In this document: positions 1-19,300 of the stretch, in pieces | How the letters are laid out: every line of letters begins with the position of its first letter | Numbering within the stretch: the stretch's first letter is position 1 | From: Mesorhabditis belari | Taxonomy: Eukaryota > Nematoda > Chromadorea > Rhabditida > Rhabditidae | Direction of reading: 5' to 3' | Assembly (NCBI GenBank): GCA_958450365.1 | Contig: CAUEEP010000740.1 | Location: 124,001 to 188,000 of the forward strand | DNA length: 64,000 bases | Made by a program: the position numbers and the translations under genes | Notes under the pieces: generated by a model | What the model saw: the letters and a program-made list of their open reading frames with translations, nothing else | The model's database searches: none | What the model was told of the DNA's origin: nothing

Positions 1-2996
1 GTGCAGCTCTCGCCAAATGATATTTATGGCCCATATCGCTCAAGTTGTGTCCTCAACAGAAACTCTCAACGAAAAGAAGAACTAACTGAGTTTTGAGTTG
101 CTCTTTACCAGATGCACAAAGATTGTCTCTTGTAATGAGTGAGGAAAAGGTAAAAATGAGATTGAAGCAGAAGAACAAAGCTTAGATCAATCAATAATAC
201 AATGATTACTGTAGCAGCTTTGATCTTTATTAGTTCACCAGAACCTGTTTTACGCCTGCTTGACCCTTGAAATGTTCCAGGAATGTTGTACCTCCTACAA
301 GGCGTCTCAAAATTATTGCAATTAAATTTTGAGGCAACAATTTCGTACATTAAAATTAAGTAAATTAATAAACTTATTATCCCAAAATATCAAGCAATAT
401 ATTAGCAAGAAATAACGACATAAAGTTTATATTTAAAAATGACTTCAACTGGACTTTATACATTTATTTGATCGTTTCAGAAAGTCGTCAACTTTTCTTG
501 TATAGTATCAAGTAAAATCTCGTTCTAAACTTAATCACATAGCATTTCAACGAACCGATGAAAGTATCTTTTAGAGCAAATCTTTGTTTTTAACTATAAA
601 ATCGACTAAATAGAATAATCCAAGAAGTTAAAATTATGGATTTCAGAAATTATCTGACACTTGATTTCAGCCCGTTTTTTCTTCCATTGATAATCTAACT
701 TTAAACTCAAATATCTTGGCGCTCACTGCCCGATTTAAATAGTTTTTGGATCATTAGATTTGTCATGTCTTCTTCTGTCGATTTATATAAAATCATTTCA
801 ATTGGGAAGAGAGAGAAATAGCAAGCAATAATAGTCTGTAAAAGCAACACTCTGTAAAAAGATGGTTACTTTGCGTCAAAGCTTCATTCCGAACTTACAT
901 ACACCTAAAAACATGCAAAGTACTCCCGAAACAATCCACCTAATAGTATATCAATCAAATCCTCCCTTGTTATCATCCCCTCATATCTTTACTACTTCAG
1001 ATTTCCAAGCCCTTCCCTCTCTTTCCCTTTTACTCAGAAACGAAATGTGGGTGATTGGTTTGCGTGTTCGAGAACCCTTTACCAATTTGTTTTTGCACTT
1101 CCAAAAATCGAGGGGGAAACCCCGGGGATTTTGTCCCGAGGCTAGCCTCTCCTTCTCTTCTCTCTTTCTTTTCCTGGAAATCTCACACTTCTTGCATAAT
1201 GGCAATCTAGTAAGCTATAATGAAGCAATGGATATGAATTTTGAATATCGATTTCAATCTAAAGGAATTCTTTCAACTGTTTAGCGTGCAACAAAAGACA
1301 GTAGATTGAGGCCAATCAGCTGTGGCTAATTTACTCGTCGAATACCGATAAACCATGCATTTTAAAACTAGGGAAAACAAAGAGATATGCAAATTTGCCT
1401 TAGAGATTCAGTTATCTCAACTAACTTGACCAGACTGTAGGCCTTCAAAGCCTTACAATCTAAGGAGCTTTGTACTTTCAACGGGGAATCAATGCATAAA
1501 TACCATAATTTGTATATCTGAGGCCTTGCTGGGCGCAAAATCTAAACTCCAACACCTTTGGTAAATTTTTAAATGCAAATTTGGTAGCTGATGTACAGCT
1601 AACTTCAAATTAAAGAGCATTTGCAACAGAATCACCTGTACCTTTCTGTATCTCAACGGGATTGGGATAAAAGTCATGACTCAAATCAATCTGAAGCAGT
1701 ACTGAATAAAAGTTTTTGTATCTATGTCATCGTTGTGTATCAAATTTCCCTATTTTCCCCCATCGAATCCCCCAACTCGAATCTGTCCCATGTGAAGAGA
1801 TTTCAGTGATTTTCCTCCTTTTCCTCTTTCCCCATCTCTTACTCTTTTTCTTGTTGTTGGAGGGAATTCAATTGTGCTCACCGCTCAACAAGAGTCCCGA
1901 CTGACTGCTTGTGCTTTTCTCCCTTCTTCTCCTTCTACTTCTTCAGGATTTTTCCCATCAATCCATCTACTCTGTATTCATTTCTCTTTCCACAAAAGAA
2001 TTTCCCGATTCGGTATCATTTCCCCTCTTTTTCTTTTTTCTTTTCGATTCTTCTGATTGGCCTCCTTTCTCTCTCTCTCTCTTTTTTCTTCTCCACTTGA
2101 TTACCCAGCTCTATGCCGATTATTTTAATGAAAATCATCTCCAAGAAACATTCTCATAGCTTCACTAAAGTATTCACAAATTAGTTCCTTCATCGTTTGT
2201 TATTTTATCGATTTTATAAGGTTGAACTTCTTCTCCACTTCCAAAGCTACAAAATCGTTCTGATTTCTTTGATTCCTTGATTATTTGATTTTCCATTGTT
2301 CTTTCGAAGCATAAAAAGCAGATCGAGGAGTCTTTCCTTTTCCGGAAATTGAAGGCGTCCATGTGAATTTCCGAGGGAAGATCCCACAGCGAACCGATTG
2401 ATGAAAAGAAGAAAAAGGAGAACTTGTTGAGAATGACTTCTTTTCACTTCTTTGCACCAAGACTTTTTGAAAGAATTTTGAATTTCTTTCGAGTACAGTC
2501 AAAGCTCTTGTAAGTAAAGTATTGTAGTTGAAATTCGACTTGATGAGATCACTATTAACATACAAGCAATAATCGTTTAATGATTAGCGTAAACTTTCGG
2601 CATCTGGGGCACTAAAACCTCATTTTTCAGTCCTATCCATTTGCTCCATGAATCGGTGCGCCAGAACGTGAAAGTTTACGTCAAATTAGCCTTTCTTTAT
2701 TGAAATTTTAGTTTTCCAATTTTCTGATCAGTGATCCAAACCCTGACTGCCTTTTTTTCAGCTTTGGGAATCTGGGTTTCATTTTGCAAATGCTTCTCAA
2801 AAGCTTTAAACGAGATTATGCATTTGATTTTAGAGCGAATCGCTGGCTCTGAAATTGCCGCTTTCCCCATCATTCACCCTTGATTTCTTTATAACTTGTC
2901 CTTTGTTTTTTAAATGTTTCATCCTAATCACCGGGATTTTACTTATTTCTTCTGAAAGTCAAACTTAAATTTCCAACATTTGCTCGTCGTTTTCAG
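1..2996. other. upstream region, no exon recognised
   Basis: No exon could be supported on either strand. The DNA is AT-rich with pyrimidine-rich stretches, strongest at about 1790-2110. Longer reading frames here (for example 862-1284 on the plus strand) lack splice sites, domain motifs or coding-like composition. The stretch is probably promoter and 5' flank of the kinase gene that begins at 3002. It could also hold upstream exons of a longer kinase isoform that I do not recognise. Confidence 0.5.
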
Positions 2997-3001
2997 AGGA
3001 A
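2990..3001 (+). promoter_or_regulatory. probable spliced-leader trans-splice acceptor
   Basis: The sequence reads GTTTTCAG followed by AGGAA and then the ATG at 3002. An acceptor this close to a start codon is the usual SL1 addition site in nematodes. No in-frame upstream coding exon was found that would make it a normal internal acceptor, although a distant one outside the recognised region is possible. Confidence 0.5.
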
Positions 3002-8841
<5,840 letters not shown>

Positions 8842-10338
8842 GATTCGACAAAAAATTTAAGCCTTTTTCTTGGACAGAATAGCAATAGCAATTTGTGTGG
8901 CCCGATCCTGATTTTTCTCATTTTCTTCCGATTGCAGCTCATTTAACGACGGTTATTTTGTATGTACCCATTCTAAAACTGAAAAGAAATAGTTGCCTAA
9001 ACAATTTTTTTTTGAATCTCTTCCATAATTCCCTCTAGTGGCCCACCCTAAAACAATGTGATATCCCAAAAAGAAATCAGAAAGAAAGAAACTTTGGAAA
9101 ACGATTTTTGAAATATTTCTATGTGGTGTTTTCAATTTTTGTTTTTTTTCGTGTATGATGTGCATTTCGAGGAATAATTCGTGATTTCTGTAGCTATCGA
9201 ATTAAGTTTTATCCCCCTAAAGTGAATCCCCGTGAAATTCATGGTGCGTCATTGTATTCTCTTTTTTCTCTTCAAATTCGAGAGCATAATCGATTCTACA
9301 AATTTCTATTTAGGTTTATTTGATGTTTTGATTGAAAATGAGGAAAATTTCACAAATCTGGATTTGGTCCAAGATTTGAAACTTACAAGCTACAAATGCA
9401 GACAAGTTACTGTAGGCTGAGTGCAAGATAAAGCCTGGATATTAGACATGATTAGCCAGCAAGTTGGTACCAAATAGTGATCGCAGAAAAGCCAAATAAT
9501 CTAGTATTTGCAGTAGCTAATCCATGTTCTATTATGCGCTAACTTTAATCGATAAGCAATTCTACTGGGGCTACTTTTAGCTGAATACCTAAAGCTCAGG
9601 ATAGCTAAAGAATAGAATAGCTAGCTAAAGCTATTCAGCTAAAGGCTTGACCTGGCTTTAAGCTACACTAAACCGGGTGAAAATATTCAGGCATCAACTC
9701 TGAGTACCCATAAATCGTTTGAATCTGTTAGAAGATATGTGATCTGTTAAAGATATAAGATATTATGTATCCTGAATACTTTTAAGCCCGGTATGCTGTA
9801 GTCTGGCCTGGGATTAAACACTGAGAAAAGCTTACAACTTAAGGTCAATTCTTAAGATTAAGATATCTTGATCAATCCAATTCCCATTTTCAATTGGATT
9901 TTTTTTACACACAGGTGATTTGGTGAACATTCAGCACAAATACATTGAGCACACTTCACTTCTCTTTTCGATTTGATTGCTGCATTCAACTATCGATTCA
10001 GATTAGTCCTTTTTACCAATTTTCTCGATTCTTGTACAGTTGAAAGTTCAGGCATTTTTGATAATTTTCGATTTTTGTTCAAATTTCTACTTTGATTCCA
10101 CCCTCACCGCGATTATCTACCTTTTTTATTTTTTTGTTTGATTTTTCTGTTGTGTTTCCCGAGAGTTTTTCTTTTGTGCACTTTTTTGATCGCATTGCAA
10201 CGAATAAATGGTTGAAACTATTTTTAAAAATAGAAGTTTTATTAAATTTCTATACAAATCACTTCCCGTACTTTTTAGTAGATCGGCGGTAGACTAAAAT
10301 AGATTTTTTTCTTTTCAAATTCAATTAAAATGAAGTTC
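8842..10338. other. convergent intergenic region
   Basis: This lies between the kinase stop (8841, plus) and the cadherin stop (10339, minus). No exon was found. The minus strand has an AATAAA at 10243-10238, about 100 bases past the cadherin stop, a good candidate poly(A) signal. Reading frames in this interval (8953-9165 minus, 9232-9420 plus) show no motifs. Confidence 0.5.
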
Positions 10339-13300
10339 TTACTTTGGCAGATAATGGGGTGGGATTGGAGGCGGTGGCAATGTTGATGATGGATAGCTTT
10401 TCTTGTCAAGACCTGAGAATTTCCGATAACGTAAAGTATAGTACAGTACTGGACAATGAAATATCATATTTGAAAAACGATCGTCTCTTTCGCGCGCCTG
10501 TAACTCCCTTGTCTTTGCGTTTAAACTATTAGTGTTATACATTTTCTGAAAGCTCTTTTCAAGGGCTACACAATGGTAATATTAATATTTAGAAATACCG
10601 TAAAGACAAGGGAGTTACAGACACGCGAAAGTGACGATCTTTTTTCAAATATGATATTTCATTGTCCAGTACTGTATCTGTTGCCAAAATAACTAACTAA
10701 CAAGAATCACTTATGAATCACTATATTTTTTCTTGTTAGTTATTATTTACTAACTAACAAGAAACAAAGTGTTTTATAAGCAGTAATGCAAGCAGTTGCC
10801 GGTTAGCTTTTGCCTATCGCCTATCAACCGATTTGCTAATTGTGCAATAAGCGATAAAGAGAAGTCGAAAATCTTCTGCTTTCAAATTTAATTTGTAGTC
10901 ATTGTACAAGCCATTGTGAGAAAGCTAACATTATATGAGTTTAATATAGTTTCCATTGAAATTACCTTGAGCCGCTCGTTGTTTTTCATCGAGATACAGT
11001 CGATATCGATGCACAAAACAGTAGTAGGCAAAAAGAGCCCAGACGAAAAGCAAAACCACACAGATCACACATAGCATTAACATAAACTAAAGAAGAAACT
11101 ATTATTTTAAATCATCATTTGATTTTAAAAAAACCGATTGCGAAAGTGGATTGGCTGATTCGAGAGGTCGTTGATAGGAAACAGTGTCACAGGACTAAAT
11201 GAATTTTCAATGAGAACAAGATCTTTAATAGTCAAAATGTGATTCGAAATGCTTACTTCAACATTGATCACTTTAAAAATATGATAAAGATTCTGCAGGG
11301 ATGATGTAGATTTTTGTAGAGCCGACGAGACAATACCCAACAGATCATTTCTTGACAACAATCGACCATCTTTTGCCGCATGAACACAGATTGAACTTCT
11401 GAATTAAATTTCTTGATTATCAAGAGCTTAATAGATTTTATTTTAGATCAACTTAAGTCTATGCCAGGAGTTTGCAATAAATTTTCTAGACAATAAATAA
11501 CTCTAGGAGCTATCGTAACCCTAACTATAAGCTCTGCCCAAGTTAGTTAGCCCAAGTTAGTCGATGCTACAGTAATCACAACAACAACTGCAACTAAGTT
11601 ACTGTAGCATTTACTCATGGTTCGGCTTACGGTAGCAAGTCATGTTTTAAATCGTTTCAAACCGTAATCGGTGTTCAGAAAAGTTCTCAACTTCTAGGAC
11701 TCTCGAAAATTCGTTTCCCTAGTACAACTCGTTGTTCACCTCATTTTCTCTCCCGGATATTTCTCGATTTTGTCTCCCACGATATCGATTTCTTTTTCGG
11801 GATCCTCGGATATCAATGCATCGGCGAGTTTCCTAAAATTTCTCTTTGATCACCAATGTTTGGGAATCTCACCGAAGCAATCTTTCTCCATTGTAAGCCA
11901 GCTCGGCGGGGCCCATTTCAAAAACGAATTTCAGCTTTTCCTCGTCATCAATGAGATGAACCTAAAACAATTGAATATTTACGTATAAACTTTCGCTTAA
12001 GTACATTTTGAGTGAATTGGGCAATCGGCTGACGAGTCTTTTTATCGATGGCGTTTACAGAAATTTTGAAGATACCCTGAAAAAAGTGATTGTAAACAAA
12101 AATTGTTAGTAAACTGTGTTTCTTTCGGCTAAAGGGTTTTTCTAAAAGATGCCCCAGAAAAACCATTGTAATCCTTTTTTGGGGATCGATTTTCCAATAT
12201 CTTCCTAATTTTTGCCTCTTTTTTGTGCCGTCATGGCCGAGTGATTGGCCCGTGACCTCCCAACGATGATACAAGACTCCTCTTGTATCATCGTTGGGAG
12301 GTCACGGGTTCAATCCCAGCGACTAGAAAATTTGGCGCTTTTTCCATATACATGAGTTTTTCTCTGCAACATCTTAGGTATTAGGGCAGTAGGAGTTGTG
12401 TCTTGAGTTGTGCATTTGTTTATCTCACATTATTCATGTTAAATAAATGTAAATGTATAAATATTAAAGCTACCTGATCGTTGACAGTTATGATCAACGG
12501 TGAAACACGAAGGGCACCCGTTTGTGAATCAATGGAAAAGATTGATGAGCTCCAATTTGATGACATTGGAGAAGCATAGAGAGCTCTGAAGTTTGACTTT
12601 TAAGTATCAATAATAAGTTTGACTTTTAAGTATCAATAATTAGAATGTACTTTCATCTCAAATGATGGCAAACGTGTCAACCTTCAAAAGATACCGTGAC
12701 CTTGTCTCTAGCTGGTCTCTAGCTTCTAATAAGCGCGAGATTACCGGGAGTTTTCAAAAGTTGACACATTTTAGAAAACGGATTGCTTAGGTAAGACAAA
12801 AAAGACAAGATACTCACGGCTCAAAGTCGACATTTCCTCGTTCAAACGTGATTCCATCGGGAATATGATACGGGGAAATGAGTGGGAATTTCAGATTTAC
12901 CAAATCTGGATCTAAAATTGAAAGGGAATAAGAATCATATTCTGCAATTTCAAACCAATTGTAAGAATGGTGTTGTTTGGGTAGAATTTCAACGCCATCG
13001 CTTTTTCGTGATCATCTTTCAAGAATTTGACTTGCAATCTTGTCATCGAAGCATTTTGGGAATCAAAGGCCAACGCATTGAGATCAGGGTGATCAATTGG
13101 GCTGAAAGATAAGGTTTTAAAAAAGATTTTTGACTCAAAAAATCACAATATCTTTACCTAACAAGGGCACAGAAAATTTCCAAGTCCTGTACATTGACTG
13201 GAATCTCTCCACTCAAAGAAAGATCGCCAGTCTTTTGATCGACTTTGAGCAAAGTTTTGAGTCGTGGGTTGCCTGAAATGAACTTTGTGGCTTAATTCTA

Positions 13301-16300
13301 TGTTTTATTCTATTTAGTAGGTCCTTCTGACTCTGAGTCACAAAATAGTTTGTAGCTTTTACACTCTGGAATAAGATGATAGGTGAAGCGATCATTCGGT
13401 CTCTCATCTTTATCCACCGCGAGCAGTTTGCCAATTTTTTTCGTCCCGTTGAACGAAGAGAGATCAACACGGAAAATTTGATGTTTATTCTAAATCAAAA
13501 TTGGCTAATCGAAATTCTTATTAATACAATAAAAAGTATTGAGACTTTATATTCACCTCGACAAACTCCGGAGGATTATCATCAATATCGACGACTTTTA
13601 CCCTCAAAAGCCTCTCATCCGTCAAATTTTCGTTCAACAAGCTCTCGGCTTTCAAGAGTAACTAAAGAACATGATTATTCAATTTGTTTAAAAACTCCAT
13701 TTACATAGTTAATTTCGTGTGTGTTGTTACCACTTCATTGTCAATAAAGCCAAATATTTATCAAACCCGAAACAAAGAAAAAAACTACAAAGTTGAAATG
13801 AGAAAAACGATGAGTGCGTAGAAAAAAGAAAAAATATAAAAAAAACTAAAGTCATGTATTTATTGGAGTACATCATTCATTGACTTTGCCCGGGGACGAC
13901 GGAGACGAAGGGAAACGATGTGAAGAGCGAGGATTGACGAATGATGCGGATCCGCTCCTGTTGAGGAGAACAATTCGGCACGAGGCATCAACTAGAGAAT
14001 ATTGTAACTGGCTGAACTTTTTTTTGAAAACGTGGTGCTCCAAAGCGGGCCCCAGTTACCGTAGTTTAAGAGATGTTACCGTAGCTCGGCTACGGTAACA
14101 TTGATAAACCAGATAATGCAGAAATGGTACAAATTTTGCTTGCGGTATATAGGCTGAGCATGGCCGACTACCGTAGCGCATCAAGCGTGCTGTTTATAGA
14201 CTTTGCTATGTTACTCTTCAAATCACTTAGGCTACTGTAATATCTACTATTTGTATTGGGTTACGGTAGCCGAATCGCGCTTCAAACGTCCCATGTCGAG
14301 TTTGACAAAAACGCACCGGCTGATTTCTGTCCAAGCTGTGCCAACTCCAATACGGATGATGCCAATGAGCCGTGTCTCGATGACAATATGGCAACAAATG
14401 AGTGTAGCAGCGTTGATAAACACCTGAAGAAAATTTCCAGGTGTAAGTCGTGGTTCTTTAGTTTCTTTTTTCCCGGTTTAAGTCGTACCTTCAAAAGAAT
14501 CGTTTCTCGGATTTCTTCTTTGATTCTCTCGTGTATTCGATTCAGCTAAACGATCCTCGGATGCTTTCAATCCGTGACTTTCATCTTCAACTCTTAGAAC
14601 AGCTCGGTTGTTCTCTCGCAAAACACGATGCACTGCTTCTTTTAATCTGAAATTACTTCTAACGGTGGGTAAACTGAAAGCTTTACATAAAATATCCCAA
14701 TTTTTGTAACCATGAAGTCTGCTTGCAACGTTTAAAAGTTAAATTGTGATAAAAAGATTAAGGGAGAGTAAAGAGTAAAGATTAAGGCGGTAAGATCTAA
14801 AACTTTGCAGATCCTAGTCTAAACCCTTTTGTATTTCTTAGAACATTAACCTTTTTACGTATTACATTGGCTCGATTTGTCTAAATTTGAGAGAAACGGG
14901 ACTCGGATCGAGGAGTGTCATTGAAAGGAAATTGAAGAAGAAAAACGGGAAGAGAAGTAATCGAAGCAATATGTATGGGAAAAGAGAGAAAAAGAACCGA
15001 TCGCTTTCACTCCCAATTTTTCTTTCTCTTCCATATTTACCCCAGAACTCGGAAACGTATGGCACAAGTGAGGAAGAGGAGAGGGAGAAGGGCGACTAGT
15101 TGGACGAATCATTGTTCTCTCCAAATCGATCTCTCCTCTATTTGAATCAAAATGCAAATTGCTTTATTAAAACCAGAGGTTTGGGGTCAAGTGACTATCC
15201 GATTTTTGTACTATACCTTCCAAAATGCTTTTGCTACTTTTGATACTATACCCAAACACTTGCGAATAGCTAAAAGATAAACTTTCGGTAGCTCAAACTA
15301 GGGATTGCTTCCAACAAGGTTGTTTTTTTCAATTGAATCCAGCTTATCTAATGATAGAGTTCTAAAAACTGCAAAATCCAACACAATCGTCCTAAAAAAC
15401 AATCCGGCACTATTCCTTTGTTAAGTGTAAACTAGAGTACAAAAATCTAAACGGATGTTTTATTCTAATTTTAATCTATGAATAGATATAGACACACCGT
15501 ATCCGATTTCTTATAATCTAAAGCCAATCTGCTATTTATTTTTTGATTGAATGCCAAATTCCCCATTATATCCGGAGTCTCCGGGTGTTCAATCGAGCCG
15601 AACAAATCGCTATTGTCAAAGAAAAAAAGGTGCAATGGGTTTGGGAATATTTGCATATGTTTTGAGAAAAGCTTTCAGCTTTCAGTGGCTGTTTTTTCTT
15701 ACCTGCACTCATGCATTCGACTCCTGTACTTCTCGGGGACAGTCCAGTGCAACTCACAGGCGACTCCCAGAGCCGATCCATCGATCCATCTAATTATCGA
15801 AAGTAGTCAATCAAAATTTGCTTTTTGATACCTTTTCAACTCTTCAACAACATCACCGAGTATTGCATCCAATCCCGCGTTTGCTGCCTCAAAGGTGCAC
15901 GTGATGAATTTGGTCTTATCAATACGATTTCTAAAGGTAGAAATAATAAACCCAGAGTAGGCTTCCAGAAACAAAATTTGTTGTGCAGCGAAGTGACTGA
16001 CCTGAGATTTGGATCGATGAGTGCATGAATGTCGCTATGTGAAGCCATCGATGATCTCATCAAGAACAAAGTCCCAGGTTCTTCCGATGGGATCCTTCGT
16101 GCATGAATCTCATCATGAGACTCAGCTCTATACGGTCGCAATCGTCCATTTATTGCTCGTTGTCTGATTTTACGAGTTTCCAGGGTGAGATTGCCGGAAT
16201 CCGGTCTAAATTTTTGGGGCTTATGCTAGAGTCTATGCAAACCTTATAAACGAGAGCTCCGGTGTGTTGAGATCAATATGTGAAAGGTATCCAGACTCGT

Positions 16301-19300
16301 ATCCACTCGAATCGTCGAACTCGAAACGCGGCAGACGAGTCGATTGAACAGTCGATGGCCGAACAGAAGATGACAATAGAGATATTGATCCTGATAATGG
16401 CGGAGAGTCAGGGATTCGGATGTGCAACTCCGAATCGCTCACTGCAAGGGAAGACATTCATTAACGAGTACGAAGTTACAAATATGTTATCTTTAAAGCT
16501 AAAAAATTCGTGAAAAAATGCCAGAAATTTCCCAACCTTGCCCGCAGCTCTTCTCGATTGGACTACCCATCGATGATCCTCGCGAAGAATTCATTCCCGA
16601 TCGATCCTTTTGTTGATCAGCACTCCTCGAGATCACTTTCTCATTTTGTTGATTGTTTTCCTTTTTCAGGCTCAGCTCTTCTTTTCCAAGTTCGTTGAGT
16701 GAAGCCGGGAGGAATATTTGCATGACTTGTGATGGCGGCCGTGGATTCGTTTCCCTCTTCACTTCCATTCCATCGGAACTTGTCACGAATTCGGATCTTT
16801 TCGAGCTCTGTCTTCGAATGATCACGTTTTTCTTTTTCGATATTTCTTCGAATTCACTAAAGTTTTTGTTTTAAAAAAACTTGAGCAGATTTACCTTTTT
16901 CCTTTTGTTTTTGTTGGTTTAGTGGGTGATCGCTGTGTTGGTGGGGATTTTTGTGCAGCGGTGACCAATTTCGGAGGTTTTCTCGGCGATGGTGATAATT
17001 CAGCAGCAACTAACTAAAAAGCGAATTTGATCGGACTCTTTTCAAGCACATATTGGAATTTGTTTTGTCTATTGCTCATCAAATTGATTGATTTCTTTCG
17101 AATTTCTTTTTTTAGCCAGCTTTCTTCACAAAGTTTCTCTAACTATAAGAAAGCAATTGGAGTTCAGGCAAAGTGGTATGAAAGGCTTCGATCAAAGCTC
17201 ACACTTTCGACCATTGTAAACTTTTTCGTACTTTTGGCACAACAGCATGCAATCGACTCTGATCGACATCTCCATCCCTTTTCGGTCTCATATGAATGAT
17301 GAAATGATTTGTGAGCACGGGACTTTTTCCTCTAATTCTTTCTTCATTCTCATTTTCATCTCCACCTCGATCGATCAATTTTGGAGGTTTCGGGATCGGC
17401 TAAAATATTTGGACAGTTTCATTCTCAAGGTTTTTCTTTCTATTTTTGGTGAGTCAATGAAAGGGTGAATCCTGTCTATGAAAAGAGTATTTTTCCACTG
17501 ACTTGGTCAATTTTAGGCTTACTACCAAAAAAAGACTTTTGTTGAGTCAAAAGATGAAAAAACAAGTCTTTTCTAGACAAACATCGGTCAAGGCTTTGTC
17601 TAGAAAAAACCAAATGTAGGGAGATTAAAGAACTGCCGAGTTTGATTGAAATTATCATATTTTAGCCAGCTAGAATCTTTTACCTGTTCATCTCGATCTT
17701 TCTCTTTTCCTTTCGATCTCCTTTGTGGTGATTGGTCATTTTGTGTGTCTCTTGTAGCCAAGCGTCCCCTTCGAACTCTTCTCCAGAATTGCCCCAATCG
17801 TTTCTCCAATTTGTCCATCAAACCCACCGACACGTCCTCACGCTTCGGAAATGAGGATTGAAACGAATCTGAGAAGCTGGGTTTAGACGCAAAAGTAAAC
17901 AAAACAAGGTTTATACTAGACTTTGATGCAAAATAGAAAGGAAAAAAGGCTGTAGATTGGGCTACTGTATAACTTCCCGTGCTTGGCAGGGCAAAAGTGT
18001 TCAGCCAACACAACTCAGTATCTTCGTCCGATTGATTTCAAAGCTATTGTAGCAAAAAAAGCTATTAAAACAGTGCAGTATCTTTATCTAGATAACAAGT
18101 TATCTATACCGTAGGTATGTTGATGAAAAAAAATTGTAGATAGGATTATATAGGGATAGCTAGATTGTTGATAGCTGTCGATGGCAACCACAGTTAATAA
18201 CAGATCTCAGAATGGTGACGGGAAAAGAAAGAGATGCCGAATCGTTCATTCAATCATCACTACTCCGAACGAATGATCAACGATTGGAATGGAAGGAATG
18301 GAGAAGGAGTTTCATTCAATTCTGTTTCTCTCTCTCTCTTTTCTATTTCTCTCCAACATTTCTTCTTTCTCTCGTTCTCTCCACCCTACAGCTGCACCCA
18401 CAGCGATTCTTTTCAAGTACTCTTTTCCCAGAGGAAACGATATATGAAAAAAAACGAAGAAAGAAGTAGATCTGGAAAGGGAAAGACAGAATACACACGT
18501 GTGTTTCGTTCAGAATTTCAAAAAAATCTCCACAAAATACAATCGTGCAAATATTGAGAGGGCAATGGTTGGCAAGGAATCGTTTTATTCAAGTTCAAAC
18601 CTCTTTCGGATACGGTTTATGGCTTGATATTGCAACATTTTCTGGAGAAAGAAAAGGTTTTTTGTTGCTGATCGAAACACTACAAAATATTATCGATCAA
18701 ATTCTTTAGCATTTACTTACATTAGATAGATTCTAATATGCTTAAAGAGTGTGTTCCCGACTACGATGAATGCGTTTTTAAAAGGTGGATAGTCTCGAAA
18801 TAGATAATTACCTTAATCCTTTCTTCAGATTTTATGATCTCATTTGATTCCTTATCGTGTCTGTACAAGTTGTTTTAATCCTTCAATTCCTTTTAAGATT
18901 TTTGTCCCTTTTTGGACTTATTTCTGATCACTTGTTCTTTTCTTTTTTCGAGAAGAACAAGGAAAATTCTCAAAATCTTGCAAAAAGTTCAGAAAACGCG
19001 GAAAGAGAAAACGAAAATGAAAAGTTTACTCAACGCCTCAAAATGGCGAGAATTTAGGAGGGAAAGGGTTACGGAACACACGAAAATCGGGGAAAACAAG
19101 AAGGTGTCCCTTTTTGAGACAAACATTTTCAAGAAGAGAATCGGGAAAAATAGAAAAATGTTGCTATCATTGAATTGAAAAGGAAAAACTTTGAACTGAC
19201 ATTGGACAAGAAAATGCGTGAATGCGCTTTTTTGGTATTGAGAAAAAAAAGCGGGGTTTTATGTTGTATTTGTCGAGTGACGCCTTCAAACATTGAAGGT

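Noticed and set aside
105..350. Minus-strand frame with a hydrophobic stretch near the window start
   Set aside because: A single hydrophobic segment in AT-rich DNA without splice support; it could be an exon of a gene outside the window, but nothing here confirms it.
862..1284. 140-codon plus-strand reading frame
   Set aside because: No motifs, no consistent splice or trans-splice context, and composition typical of non-coding DNA.
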